Assembly: GCA_043228905.1 (NCBI GenBank)
Contig: JBHGNT010000011.1
Coordinates: forward strand, 13,702,001 to 13,766,000
Source: Azolla caroliniana
Lineage: Eukaryota; Polypodiophyta
Direction of reading: 5' to 3'
Length of the DNA: 64,000 nucleotides
Both the position numbers and the translations under genes were made by a program. The notes under the pieces are model-generated. The model was not told where the DNA came from and ran no database searches. It worked only from the letters and a program-made list of their open reading frames with translations. Each line of letters starts with the position of its first letter. Position 1 is the first letter of the stretch. Shown in pieces: positions 24,001 to 36,719 of the stretch.

Positions 24001-27000
24001 ACTGTTTAGATATTTTGGAACTTGAGAGGACTTTTAGTGTTTTTCTACAATAAGTTGAGCTTGAAACAATGTGCGTTGTGGTTGGTTTGTGCTGCCAGGA
24101 CAATGGACTCGTGTTGCAATTTACCATTTCATTTATCTTTGCACCCAATGTCTCTATAATGTTTGTTTTACTTAGTAAATGTATATCTGATAGATTCAGA
24201 GGTGGATGTTCTCCCTCCCCCTATCTTTTCTATAACTTTTGTTAAAGCTTTGAGAACTAACACCTCATACATTTCTCAGATAGCACATATACTTGCACTT
24301 TCTGGGTTTAACGAAGGGCAGGGAATAACAGAAACGCATGAGTATTTACGTAAATAAAGGAAAACTCAGATGTCTTTCAGAGTCTTATTTATTAATAGGA
24401 TACATGAATTTATAAGAACAAAAATAAGCTTCCTCCCATTCCGAAGGGCTCTTAATAAATGTTTGTGAGTGCCACCCTAGTAGTTGAATATGATGATAAC
24501 AATGATAAGCACTAATAAACGTATAATGCGTAAAAGGGCTTCTTCTGAATCGGCTTCTTCGGTGAGGAGGGATAGTACCGTCATCCTGGAAATTCTAATG
24601 TTGCTAGCTATACCGATTTTTATGCATTGCCTGAATAAGGGAATTTTGATTGGAGAAGGTTTGTTATAGGAAGATCCTTCTTAAAACACTGATCTATAAC
24701 CTATTTTGTTTGGGAAATGCTAATTCAACCCTTTTTGATGGAGTCGCATGCTATCATACTGTTTTCTTTGCAAACTTGTGAATATGCTATCTCTGGTTTG
24801 GTGTTTGCAGTACATAACTTAATGTTGTTCAAGCTTGCAGTGAATTAGTATTTTCTGTGATGTTTGGAGGAGGCATTATATCAGCTGTTGGCACATTTTC
24901 TAACTGTTTCAAACACATGAATACATTGTTTTAATTGTCTGCTTATTGCATTGCAATTTATGTTTCCAACTCTTACGTTTTCTAAAGTGTTTCTTGAAGG
25001 CTTGTAGATGACCTCATTGTGGATATTGTTAACAGTGTTATTCACACTTTGCTCAGTTGAAAGGGTGACATGTTTGATTCGAATTTTCAACTTAATTTTG
25101 CTAGTAATTTGATCTTGTTTGCTGCCTTAAACTCTTATTCTTCTAACGTTATATCACTGCATGGTCCCACTGGTTCCTATGACAAGGTTCAAATTTCCTT
25201 ATGTTTATCTGGGTTAGCTATTTATTTGTGCATACCATCATAATAAAAAACATCTTTTCAAAGAAACCTTGTATAATCTCAGTTGTTTAAAATTCACCAT
25301 ATTGTCCTCTATACTACGTTTCTGGTAATGTGCTCTTCGTGAGTTGATATGATGTTAATTGGTTATAAATTTATTCTTTTTGTCTTGAAAGTAGGTCTTG
25401 AATGCTTTCCTAGCTTTAGCTGAATCAAATGCCTTGGGCCATTATATGCTGAAAGCTGTGGAAGAAGTTTCCAAGGCATGTTTTGCACTTGAAAATAATG
25501 ATGCAGGCCCTTCTAGCGCAGGTATTTTCTTTTATTCTTGCGTTATTAATTGTACTCTATCCTGATAAAAGATAAGAGTACGGAGCTGAACTGAGTTAAG
25601 ACAATGCATTAGTGTCTCTTGACGAAACACTGTTTTTTATTTTCTGCATCCTTTGTTTCTAAACCTATAAGCACATTTATTGCGAAGATTGATTTTTTAA
25701 TACCATATTCCCTTTACATCTCTATTTGATTTTATAGTTAAGTATTTGTGCTTAAGTAGCTTGCTTCTGTCAATAGTACTGACAACATTTTTTATGGTTA
25801 AATAGCTTGCTTCTGTCATTTAGAATTGACAACATATGTTATGGTTTTACAGTGCAACTCCTTTTTGTCCTGAAAGCTCAAATCACACAGAATTTTGTAT
25901 CAAGGCTTTGTTCTTTCATTCAAGATGCAACATTGAAAATTGACAGTGAAGAAGATTGGTTGCCGGTATCCGCTATCGAATGTGGTGGGACAGCATTTGC
26001 TATTTCTGGGCTTCCTTTGTGCTTTCGAGCTATGATAATGGCTACAATGGGTCAAATTGAAGAGTAATTTTAGTTTTTAGATAAAACTCTATTTTAGAAT
26101 ACCATATTATGTTCTATATGCTTAGAGAACTCCTTTATTGGAACAACCAGAATCTTGGAGATGCTTAAGGTGCGAACTTCCAAGGTTAATGATCTGAGTG
26201 CAGAAATATGTGCTATTCAAGATTCTGTTAAGTCCACGTTCTACAACTGCTTTTTCACCTTACATGGTTGGTGTTTTGTTTAACCTTGAACATTGTTGTG
26301 AAAATGATTCATATTTTTAACTTGATGGTACTGGATTTTTCATTATTACTGATTTGGGGTGCAGCTTAGTTTGAGTTTAAGCTGTCCTGTGTAGGATGGA
26401 CTTACATACACTTTTTTAATCTCATACATGGCCACATTAATCTAACTCTTTAGTGTCACTGTTTTGAACAGAAATATTGGATAAGATAGCCGCAAATCTT
26501 TCAGAGAAATGTCGGGTTTTTGAAAATGAGAGCTTAGATGGCACAATAGGAGACCACTTTACTGGTCTTCAAGCAGGGGTCAAAGTCATTAGTCCTCATC
26601 AGCGATTGCTGATGGTCCTGAGCAATGTGGGATACTGCAAAGCAGCATTACTTCCTGGATTATTACAGAAGTACCAATATATCTGGTCTTCATCAGGGTA
26701 CTGCTTTTATTACGCTATCAAAATGATGTCAAGTTTACATAGAATGATTGCCAATATCGCGAATTTTTGCTGATAACTTTGTATAATTCTAAGCATATCA
26801 GTGTTATTTTAATCTCTCTTCAGTTGGGAGATAATTGTTTGAATAGTGTTTAAATTTAAAATGCATCATCACGAGAGAATGTATATGAGAGGTGATACAT
26901 CAGAAAAAATTAATAGAATTATTTATTCTGATGAATATTGAGACATAGATAAATCGACAAATTCACCATTGTTCAAGTCTTTATGCATATTTTGTAATTC

Positions 27001-30000
27001 TAACAATAAAATATTGCACATAAGTGCTTCAGAGTGTTGGCAGTCTAAATTCTTTGTAATGTATGAAGGAGTGATTCTCTTGTTTGGCCCAGGATTCTAT
27101 TAGTGAAAAATCTTTCTTAGGGTGATGGAAAAAAGTAACTATCTTAACAAAATTACATTCTTTTGACATAACGATGAAAATGGTTATATGACGTCAGTGT
27201 TATATGATCTCAGGCAGCCAGGACTTTCTGAAAATGGTTCCAGCCTTTTAGATAAACTAAGAGACGCCTTCTGTGCATCAGAAGAAAACATACTGGTGAA
27301 ATATACAGAAACAAAGGTTAAGCAAATCCTGATGCCTTCCCCTTCCCTAAATCCACCAATCACAATGGTGAATATATTACTCTGGTTCATTACAGATCAG
27401 ACATGACTGAAAAAGTATTATTTTCAGGCAACTGTCATAGGTACTGCTGCGGGTGCTTACTTTTTGGAAGATGGTATTCAATGGGGAGCTGCTCCAGATG
27501 TTAAGGTAGCTGTCTTTTTTTCCAAGTCTTTATTTGAAAGGAAAATGTGTTCAGACTTCTTTTTTCTGGCTAGGGAATACGCGATGCAGCAGTTGAGTTG
27601 CTACATCCTATTATTGCTGTACATGCAGAGGTATGACTTTATGATAAGACTATTCAAGTGTGTTTCTGTTTTTCTCTAACTAAGTTGTTTTTGAGAGGCT
27701 AGGTTATTTTTGTTTGTAGTTGTATGCTGGAGCAAAGCCATACTTAGAAAAGGCGTTACCAACCCTGATTGAGGGGTTAATGGATGCTTTATTGAATGTG
27801 TTGAACCAAAATTTGCTGAAGCAATTACGAGTTGTTGATCTGAATGGTTTTGCTCAACTGGCATTAGAGGTGATTCTAATTTTCTTGTTACCTTTTGAAT
27901 TGTTCTGGAATCATTGTCTGATTTCGATGAAACCCATATGTTTAGCTTAAGATTTAATGGAATTATGGAGATCTCATGAGCTTTCACATTGAGAGATGGC
28001 AGAAGAATACATGGAAATTTAAAATTTGGACATACACCACTTAAGCACAACAGAGGCAGTTGGAGAGGGGGATTTGAAGCCCCGATGAGGAATTGAAAAG
28101 GTGTTGCCTAACACTGCATTCATGCAACTGCAGCGAACATGGTGCCAGACCATTATCATGCACCCCAAAGTGGATTACATTTCTTGTATGCACTGGATGT
28201 AAATATGATTTCTCTTTTATTTCCTTTCTTTCTAGATGAAAGGAGAGTGGGTATATCTATTTCCTTTAGAGTGCGGAAGAAAAGGTGAGACAACTAAGCT
28301 TCAATTTGGGATAGCCATACTCCGCACACCAAGAAATGCAAAACAGTCACACACAGGTCAAAACATTGGTATTATTGCTAAGTACATGAATGCCCAATAT
28401 TGGGAGAGCTACCAAGAATATATGCCAGAAGTTCAAGTACACCTATTAGCATGATGGACATAGCTAGAGATCTCGTATGCTCATAGTAGAGAAGGTTGCC
28501 AATGTGTTGATGAGAAACAAACATGCCATGTTTGTGATCTTAATAGGCCAGAAACCCAGGAGTACGTTGTTTTGAAATGCATGGTATATGCAAGCATACA
28601 GGTAGATTCCCAAACTTCTCGGCAATGGGCACTCTGAATCTGTGTTAGGAAAAGTGTGGTCTCCCAAGGGTTTGTCAAAGGCGGTGGCCAGCATAATCGG
28701 AGTGAAGCAAGGGCGCCCACTATCGGTCTATCACCCACTCTCTTCGGTCTCTATATAGATGAGGTATCCCATTATGTAGAGAGATTTGGGAGTTCAGGAG
28801 CATGCCTAGCACGTATAGCTATACAAATATTGCTATATGTTGATGATATTGTGCTGATTTCTGACTCTCCTGAGGAACTACAAAGACATCTCAATGCCGT
28901 AAAACTATTTTGTACTAACAAAGGTTTGTCAATAAACATGGATAAAACTAAAGTGATGGTGTTCAACACCACTCAAGCATGGGCAACTAGATCAGAACCA
29001 GAATTCTTCTTGGGTGAGGAAAAGGTGGAATGCACATGCTCCTACACATACCTATGAGTAACATTTACAGGGCCTAGGTTCTCCATATAGGAGGCTGCTT
29101 GTGCCTGACTTGTGGATATGCAACCCTTTGTGCTCTTAAGAGACAATGTGCACATTTGTAGTTCCAAGAGCCACAAACTAAGTAGTGGTTACGTGATACA
29201 CTTGTCACACCAACTCTTCTCTGTGGAGTAGAAACATGGGGACTGAGTCTTAACAACGCGAGAATCATTGGAAAGATTTAGAGAGACCACTAGTATCAAT
29301 GATTGCCCGCATGATAGGGAGCAGAGCATTGGTGCCCCATGATATAATCCGGGCAGAGATGGGAACGACACCTATAATCACCGAGGCATTGTTCCAATCA
29401 GTGACATGTACCCAATGTCTTTGGGAGCTCCCGAAACGAAGGTACCGAAGGTTGGCACTTATGTCATCAAGACAACTGGCTGAAAATGGAGATGTTCATT
29501 GTTGGTATGCTGAAATGCAGCAATGGTTCAAGTCACATGGCATTGAGTATAAATGCACTACCCCCATTCCAATATAGCTTGAACTCTCCCCATCTAAATA
29601 TGACCAAAGTGGAAAAGAATAGAGTGATCCGAACTGATATTATTAACTTGGAAAACAAGATAACATGGATCAGCCCCAAAATACCACTTGGTACAAAGAT
29701 GGCCCACTATAAGACACACTTCTTACATACATCGGAGGATGGATTTGTCATCAGGCCACCTTATAGGGACATACATCTATCCTATGCGCTGCGTAGTGTG
29801 ATAGGGCAGCTGCGAACTTCATCACATCAGCTACAGATTGAGGTAGGCAGATATACACGACTACCTCTAGATTGTCTTTCCACTACGGATTCCGTTTGTG
29901 TAGCACTACATAATTCTGTATTCTCATCTCCAGATCAGATTTCCGTTTTTTTATCTGATTCTCTGATGCACTAATGTTATCTTTAAATCGTATCTAGTTC

Positions 30001-33000
30001 TCTTTTTTTTGTAACAAGTCATTTAACGTGGATGACTTGCTTATATCATGCAATCATCTATCTGTGAAGAAGGAAAGTTCAGTTTCATTCTAACTGTGAT
30101 TGGTATTGTTTGCAGCTTATGTACCTAGAAACTGTGCTTCAGGCTCATTTAACTGTATCAGCAAAAGCTACGTTAGCAACACTTCGTGAACAACTGAAAA
30201 AGAAGGTAATCGAGACAATGCGTGAGTTTGAACTTCATTCAAAGAGATCGACTAGGGGTACTATTGATGAAGGAGGGCCAGAGGAACGAAAAAATCTTCC
30301 CATTTCACCTGAAGAACTGAATGTAAGTGGTTTTTTACATGTCATCCATCTGTTTCATGAAAGAAAGAAAGATATATTAACGTCTTTTAAGAGTCCAAAA
30401 TGGCCTATAAGACCGAACAAGAGATTATGTCTTAAGCGTTGTCTTGTCTTTGAGAACAACAAATTATAACACAGACACTCCTGTCGAACCTCTAGTGCTT
30501 CCCGGTGTCCCAGGTTGGGAACGACATATTGACTCCCATCTATATCCTTGTACATCAGGGAGTTTGCCAGCCATGCATTGGTGGGTCACTGTATACATAG
30601 CACTATCCATGTTTTTGAATGTATCTTCAAAATATCCAACATCTTTCCGTAGAGAGCCATTGCACTTCCATATAGTCATGTGTAGGGTCTCATAGAAGAA
30701 AGAAAGAAGAAAGAAAGATATATTAATGTCTTTTAAGAGGCCAAAATGGCCTATAAGACCAAATAAGAGATTATATATTAAGTGTTGTCTCGTCTTTGAG
30801 AACAAATCAAAATTAAATAAATATTACACAGTAAAGATAAAAAGTAAATAACATGAAAAAAAAAGAAATGAGGGAATCTGGTTTTTGGCACATGTGAGAT
30901 CCTCAAGTTAGGTATATTGTAGCTTTTGTCTTCGAAAGATCTCTAGCATAGGTCGATCCAGAATGGAAATGTCTCCGAAGCGAGGGAAGCACCTACGATA
31001 GTGGGAGATAATGGCTTTTATCTGTCGATGACAAGGGTGTCGAGGTCGTGGTCCATGAGGCCGAGGCCTACGTGCATGGCAAATTGCCATTGCCCGATCA
31101 ATTGTAACCCCTTTGTTATGTCCTGGTCTGAAGCCCATTTGTGTATCCCGGGGTTGACTTTCTAGCATTAGGAGAAAGAAAGAAATAAAGATATATTGAC
31201 ATATTTTAAGAGGCCAAAATGGCCTGTAAGAACAAACAAGAGTTTACATCTTCAAATGTTGTCTCTGTCTTGGAGAACAACCAAAAAAATGCAACTAATT
31301 AAAGAGAATCCAGTTATCTATACTGTAAGCCTCTCAAATCAGATAGAATATAATTTCTGTATTTTAAATCTTAAAATGTTGTCTTGTGTTGGATAACAAA
31401 CTAACTAAATGTAACCAAAACAAAGAAGAAGTGGCTAAAAGAATCCTGTTATTTATACATGTAAGATTTTGAAGTCAGCCGAATATAAGTTCTGCATTTG
31501 AAGGATCTACGGCATGAAGCAATCTAGAATAGAGGGTCACTGAAATGAGGGAAACACATGTGATTCCAGGAGATTATGGCCTTTATTTGTTGATGACAAG
31601 GATGGTGTGGTCATGGTTCAGAGGGCTGGGGTCTATGTTGACGACATTTTGCTATTGCCCGATCTATTGCAATCCCTTTGCAATGTCTTGCTGAGGAGCC
31701 CAGTCCTGTAGCCTTGATTAACTTGTTGCATGCATATGAGCAATGGGGCTAAGGAAAGTTGTGATTGTTCGTTGTTGATGATCTTGTGTAGTTAAACTGT
31801 TGTCCAACAATGCCTCCATGTTACTTCTAGTCCCAAGCGCTATTGGTTCTCATATTTCATTACCTTGCATAGTGGGCCAAAGCTTTAGTTAAAGATGCAG
31901 TGGCATCTCCCTCTTATTTCATAAGAAACATTACATTGACAAACACAATATTCTTCAGATTTCACTCCCACCTTCTGATAAATGCAATTATCAGATTCTT
32001 TCTTTCAGAGGTGTGTGTATATCTGCCTACCTCAATCTCTAAATATTTCAATCTGCAGCTACCTCAATTTAGTTCATGGCTTTTCAGAAATACATAAAAC
32101 AACAAAAATTCCTCTTTTTATGGGCTCTATGCTCCATAGTAAGGGCTCAAAGGGTCAATATGCGATTGAAAAGTTGTGAGGCTCTTTCAAAAGCCTGCCT
32201 ATCCTGCTGAACGACAGCCTTACCTCTCTGCCCATATACTCAACTCTGGCCGTAGTATCAAGCCATATAGTTTAGCCAAATAATGGTCAATCATGATTGT
32301 CCTATTGTTGCTCGGCATCATGGGGTCTCCACTCTTGAAGATTGGTATAATGATATACTCTATCTGGCTAGTAGGGAAACCTTCACACGTAGCTCTATTA
32401 AGGTATGGATCATCAGCGGACAAGTTGTGACAGGTATAGATCAAGTTCTCAGGTATCAATCCATCATGATGTTGGGCCATTCCAAATTGTAACTGATAAA
32501 TGTCATTTCTTGCATATTGTGGATTAAAAAAAGGTAGATCCACATCATCGTGTGAATGTGGGTGGATGAGTGGGGTTCCTCAGGGATATCATTCATGCCA
32601 CTATGGGTGAGGTCAGTTCTGTGGTAGATTGGGTCTCCTAACACATTTTCCTTGCTCTTTTACTTTCTTGTCATGGGAACAAAAGATACATGTGTGCTTC
32701 AAATTTAGCCAAATCTGATCTCTTTCCTCATAAGGTGCTGGAAGGTTGTTATTGCTTTTTTGTGCGTATAAATTCCGATTTTCCTTGTACCCCAACATTC
32801 CTCATGATACCAACTATTCTGTGGGGCTCTACCAGGTTTGGATGTATTGACAGTTATGTGAGGAAAGGCATTTGTGGCTGATTTATGCTGTGACTTCGAT
32901 GATCCTTGTGTAACTTCCTCTAGGGGTGTGAAAGGGTCCAAATCTAGCATGCATATACTCCACAGCTATACACAAACTATTTTCCAGCTAAACAATTATT

Positions 33001-34478
33001 TTTCAAACCACTCTTCTTCTTAGAATACACATCCTTTATGCATTCATTCACCTAGCATAGCTATTCGTGATTTGCTGCCAAGGTGGTAGGTCTGCCAGAG
33101 ATGGAGATAGCTATCTCTCTTATATTGGCTATAACAGATGGGGATACCATCAGGTAATCTGTTCTTGCACCACCCTTTGGGTTCCATAATGTCAAAGCAT
33201 CTGATCTGGACCATTGCGATAAAGCATTACATATCACAAATCCATGTACACTTCCCAAGTCTAGAAAGTGTTTGCCATGTACACTTCCCACTCCTATCAT
33301 GAGCTTTTTGCTTTAGACCAACTTCTTTTGCCATAAATTCTCAATACACGGCTTCATTTGTGTTGAATATAGTTGTTTGGTCATTTTTAGTTGGTGCATT
33401 GAAGTCTCCTAGTAGTGCAATATTCCCCATACTAGCAAATCTTACTATAGCATTGTATAATGGTAGATATGCTGATTACCTTGCCTTCTTTGACATCTAA
33501 TGAAATGTGCCTTTTGGGTACTTTTGCACCATTCAGTCACTACCTGGGGGTGCTCCTATCTTGTCCTTTCTTCTATGGTATCTTCTTGGGGTTCTTTAGT
33601 AATCCGGCCCATCTTCATATGTGGTGAGAGCCATGTCTTCATTCTCTCTCCATTTGGAGTCCATGCCATGATTTTTTGTAGTTAAGATTGAATCTCCTAT
33701 CTTAAAAGATCTCCAGCATGGGTTGGTCCAAGATGGAGGGATCCAAAGTGATGTCAGGTGATAATGGCCTTGATTTGTTGACAAGTGTGACGAAGCTGTG
33801 GTCCAGATGGATATGGTTTACATGCATGGCAAATCTCTATTGTTCATCTATTGTATCCCCTTCCTAATGTTGTGTTAAGACCCTACTTGTGTTGCTCTTG
33901 ATTGTCTTGTAACATGGGAAGGTAATGAATTGAAATTAGATGTTAACATCTTCAAAAAGCCATTACCTATGAAACCGACATATGTGTATATGAAGCCAAA
34001 TTAGACTTTATTATTATAAAGGTACATGTATGGATACTTCATATTGCATTATATTGGATACTACTGAAAAATGCTTTATATACTCACCAATTTCTGGTTG
34101 CAGGTATTGGAACAACAAATTTGTGCAAGGTTTCTTCAGGTAGAGTTAAACAGAACGAGACTGAATACAATTTGCTTCAGACATGGGCATGAAGTGCAGC
34201 AATCAGAGTATGGTCCTGAGAGTCGTCTTGCTAAACTCTCTGATGTTATCAATAACCGGTCTAGTCCAGCAGCAGCTTCAAGACATCGAAGACGGATGTC
34301 TGGTTCAAGCTTGTCAGATTCTGAGTCTGGAAAGCCGTCCTACACCGGATACCCGCCACAATCACCGTTGAGTCAGTCAGGCTATACTAGCTCCGATATT
34401 GGGAGTGAAATTAGCATTAATGATAATCGATTGCGAAACACTGACCGATATAATATCCAAAGATCCCTGAGACATTGA
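15070..34478 (+). CDS. SEC5: exocyst complex component SEC5, 21 exons
   Basis: Exons: 15070-15564, 19591-19736, 19883-19977, 20667-20861, 20942-21069, 21610-21768, 21894-21998, 22128-22202, 22280-22417, 22493-22687, 23625-23759, 25395-25521, 25853-26063, 26151-26266, 26472-26697, 27214-27316, 27428-27505, 27574-27630, 27720-27869, 30116-30322, 34104-34478. All have GT-AG borders, the frame is continuous, and the sum is 1172 codons (1171 residues; Arabidopsis SEC5A is about 1090). SEC5 is a subunit of the octameric exocyst, which tethers secretory vesicles to the plasma membrane. Matches to remembered plant SEC5 include ESEVELLSLSSDDD and SWKRVDEGE in exon 1, YHSEKFDPKLFLSHIHQ and KENFDCFVSCK in exon 4, AERIRSVQGMLQRFRTLFNL in exon 6, PHQRLLMVLSNVGYCK in exon 15, DGIQWGAAPDVK in exon 17, and GIRDAAVELLHPIIAVHAE in exon 18. 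The N-terminal 165 residues are acidic with Pro/Gln- and His-rich tracts, and the C-terminus is Ser-rich. Introns 1, 19 and 20 exceed 2 kb and hold LINE copies. I chose the ATG at 15070; an in-frame ATG at 14962 would add an (Glu-Arg)n tail. Confidence 0.94.
16591..17047. repeat. two-copy tandem duplication, 229-bp unit, in SEC5 intron 1
   Basis: The unit starting GTGTGCATGTCATATAACC occurs at 16591 and again at 16820 with only a few differences. It ends in GATTGGTCTGTT in both copies. It has no coding content. Confidence 0.9.
17203..17430. repeat. two-copy tandem duplication, 117-bp unit, in SEC5 intron 1
   Basis: AGACCAATGTGGGAGTCTTG occurs at 17221 and 17338. Both copies continue through CTCATGTGTTCCTCCACC and GTGGACTAGTTGTAATGG, with about ten differences. 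Confidence 0.85.
17785..19345 (+). mobile_element. 5'-truncated LINE in SEC5 intron 1
   Basis: From about 17860 the sequence parallels the LINE at 28.8-29.7 kb. Shared blocks are the region around LLYANDTC (degraded catalytic Y.DD), TTTCTGACTCCCTAGAGGA, AAACCAAAATGATGGCGTTT, and the later block around AAGATGGCCCATTATAAAG. Tail-type sequence of the same family (GGTCT...GGCCATTTTG..CTC) is seen at 17787-17850 and 19262-19345; the latter is probably its 3' end. All frames are broken. It lies in the sense orientation relative to SEC5. Confidence 0.7.
23325..23400 (-). repeat. LINE-tail fragment in SEC5 intron 10
   Basis: GAAAGAAAGAAAGATATATTAACGTC-type sequence is followed by a partial repeat of itself. 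It is the same terminal motif that bounds the LINE copies at 30355, 30700 and 31165. Only the extreme 3' end remains. Confidence 0.55.
28460..29985 (+). mobile_element. 5'-truncated LINE in SEC5 intron 19 (reverse transcriptase C-terminal half)
   Basis: The frame 28656-29057 contains GLSPTLFGLYIDEV, the catalytic LLYVDDIVLISDSPEELQRH and INMDKTKVMVFNTT, which are reverse transcriptase motifs of a non-LTR element. Further on (29299-29974, two frames) are MIARMIGSRALVPHDIIRAEMG, WYAEMQQWFKSHGIEY, KNRVIRTDIINLE and VIGQLRTSSHQLQIEVGRY, the C-terminal region of the same element family. Frameshifts and stops occur between the blocks, so the copy is inactive. It lies sense to SEC5 in a 2.25-kb intron. 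Confidence 0.85.
30355..30692 (-). mobile_element. LINE 3'-end fragment, copy A, in SEC5 intron 20
   Basis: Read on the minus strand, it ends in GGCCATTTTGG.CTCTTAAAAGACG..AATATATCTTTCTTTC, the shared terminus. The upstream part codes in short broken frames only. It abuts copy B, which has the same terminus at about 30700. Confidence 0.6.
30694..31162 (-). mobile_element. LINE 3'-end fragment, copy B, in SEC5 intron 20
   Basis: It has the same GAAA-rich terminus at about 30700-30725 and the GGCCAAAATGGCCTATAAGACC motif at about 30740. The minus-strand frame 30908-31168 reads MAICHARRPRP, HPCHRQIKAIISHYRRCFPR and ILDRPMLEIFRRQKLQ. Related text recurs in copy C near 33700 (PMLEI.. region). Confidence 0.6.
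31163..33880 (-). mobile_element. internally deleted LINE, copy C, in SEC5 intron 20
   Basis: On the minus strand the order is an endonuclease (about 33720-33050) with NIALLGDFNAPT, GFVICNALSQWSRSDAL and GGARTDYLMVSPSVIANI; then the reverse transcriptase entry (32543-32220) with IIIPIFKSGDP, NNRTIMIDHYLAKLYGLI and LSIWAER; then a jump to C-terminal text LEIEVGRYTHTSE near 32030; then a 3' region ending in the shared GAAA-type terminus at about 31165. The catalytic Y.DD block is missing, so it is defective. It lies antisense to SEC5. Confidence 0.8.
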
Positions 34479-34708
34479 GTCTACTCTCATGTGATATTTA
34501 GAGTCAGATCCTGTGACATGCCCACGGCATTTTAATGTCAAAAGATTCCTCCATTTTTTAAGCTAGATGGTATATTTGTGTGGAGGGGCGGGATTTGTTG
34601 ATGTCAATGTATTGTGGATGCTGTCGATGGATTATCATCCAAAAGTCATTATACAGTAGGTGTTGCTATTCATTATTGCTGCATTTTTATAAGAATGAAC
34701 TGTTTGTA

Positions 34709-34714
34709 AATAAA
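34709..34714 (+). terminator. putative SEC5 polyadenylation signal
   Basis: AATAAA lies about 230 bases past the SEC5 stop codon, in AT-rich sequence. Confidence 0.45.
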
Positions 34715-34899
34715 ACAATAATTGCTGTATTGTGTACCATATGGAACAGTGCAGTTTGTTTTTCCACTGAGTACAAGTGCTACATTACAATAATAACCCA
34801 GGTGTTCAAGGTGCTCACTAAATACTGTAGAAATATATTCAGGCATTATAAAATAATCATTGATTCAAGTATCTTGCCACTGAGTGGGTTGAGATCCTA

Positions 34900-36090
34900 A
34901 ATACTGGAAGGTGCTAGTGAAGCAAATATGGATGTAGTTATTCAGAACAATTGACTGGTGAGTTTGTTACAAAGTAGTGGGCTTGAGCTCCATGTTAATT
35001 TTAAGCCAAAAGATTTTATGCCAAGGGGAAATCACTTTTTGTTGGGATGTTCCGATCACTTCTCTGTCAATTTTTTTTTTGTCTGATTGGATCTCCTCTT
35101 TAATGCAAATCTAACCGCAGGCCATTGTAAAATACTAATTTAACCCTACGCTTCAATTTTTTAAAATGTTAGAAATGTGGAAGTAGTTAAAGCTAATTTT
35201 CATCTTTGTCTTTCTAGAGGAAAGAAATTATATTGTAAAGTCAACTCATAAAGAGAAGGGTGGTAACTACAAGATTATACTCTTGCTTGACTGAAGGTCA
35301 TGTGTGTGCTCAATGAAGAACTAAATGTAGGTATGTTGAAACCTTTGATAGCAAAAATGTAGTTTTGTTAACTATTATTTATTTATGCTTGAGCTGTATG
35401 TCTTCCAATGCTATTTGTAGAGGATCTAATTAACGGGTTCTTTACTTGCAATTATTGTATGCATATATGTATCTATTGTTAAAAATACAATAAAAGATGT
35501 AGCTCTGATATGTAGTGGATGAACAAGTATTTGTTTATTCTAGGATGGTGTGGGAGCCAAGGAAAGAGAGATATAAAGCAAGATTGTTTTGCGTCATAAT
35601 ATAATCCTTCCATAATCCATCATGAAACAAACCTTTTTGAGTCATGTAATAATAGACATGAATATGTTATATTTTCTTTTGATATTTCCAATTGTAACAT
35701 TAAAATTTCCTTTAATCAACGCTTCACCAAGATTCTCAAAAAAGTTATATTGTGATATAAGTTTGTGAAAGGATCATTATTTTTCAACTCAAATCTACGA
35801 TAGCAATATGACCCTTTATGAGGAATGTGAATGTAGAGCTTATCTTTTCCCAAATTAAACTTTATCCATAAGTATCACTAATAATTATCATACATGTTTT
35901 TATGTAATGATCTAAGGTCTTATGGTATGTATATGTTATCCCTACATTCTTGATATTCTCTTTGAAGCGAGGCCATATTGAATTTATAAAAAACCATCTA
36001 TCGTAAGTATGTGTTTTTCCTCGCGCTCTAAAGTTTTAGCCAAAAATATATTATCAATACCATGAGCTATATCACTTAGACGTAGCCCTT
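34900..36090. other. intergenic, no gene seen
   Basis: AT-rich sequence with no family motif in any frame. Confidence 0.5.
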
Positions 36091-36099
36091 CTTCCATGG

Positions 36100-36715
36100 A
36101 TATTTTTGTTTTACCATTCCAAAACATGATTTTTAAGCTTGAGTGTGTGTCCTATATGTCTTCGATTCATTTTGAATTGCTTTTCTAAATGCATTTCCTT
36201 GTGTGTGTTTTTACTTGAAACTTGTACCCTTTAGATACACTTCACTACTATAAAAATTATAGCCCCTTTGCGTTCATTTAGATTGAGCAAACAATAGCTT
36301 GATAAAATGTTCCTTCTAACCTTTTCTTATCAACCCTACGTGTGGCATATACGATAACATCTTGCATAACAAAGTGATCTTTGAATAATTTTGCAATACT
36401 CTTTATAAGGGAAAGTGTGTTTTGTGATTCATCCTATTATATGCCTCTAATAACAACATTATTCTTTCTGTTTTCAATTTCAAATGGTTCTTCTATATCT
36501 AGCACATTCTTACTAGTACATTCTTACTGTTGGACTTCATTCCAAATTTTGCATGCATTATGGTTTTTGGTGTTTATTTTAGGAGAATATCTTTTTGAAC
36601 ATTACATATCTATGTGCATCTTCATTAGCATCTCTTTTTCTCCTTCTAGTCTTAGCATTTTTCTTTCTATTTCAAGCATAGGGTTAGCTCATGTTTGAAG
36701 AGTCATGTTCAATAT
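36100..36715 (-). mobile_element. possible LINE ORF1-like remnant
   Basis: Minus-strand text reads IENRKNNVVIRGI, NTLSLIKSIAKLFKDHF, VIVYATRRVDKKR and SKGYKFQVKTH across broken frames. The R.NN.VI.G...I...A.R pattern is that of L1 ORF1-type RNA-binding proteins. It is too decayed for a firm call. Confidence 0.35.
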
Positions 36716-36719
36716 ATAA

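Noticed and set aside
28656-29057. YVDD-containing frame as a domesticated reverse transcriptase gene
   Set aside because: It is a fragment of a LINE with frameshifts before and after, inside a SEC5 intron.
32220-33300. Minus-strand frames as independent host genes
   Set aside because: Their motifs (GDFNAPT, NNRTIMIDHYLAKLYG) identify them as pieces of one LINE copy.
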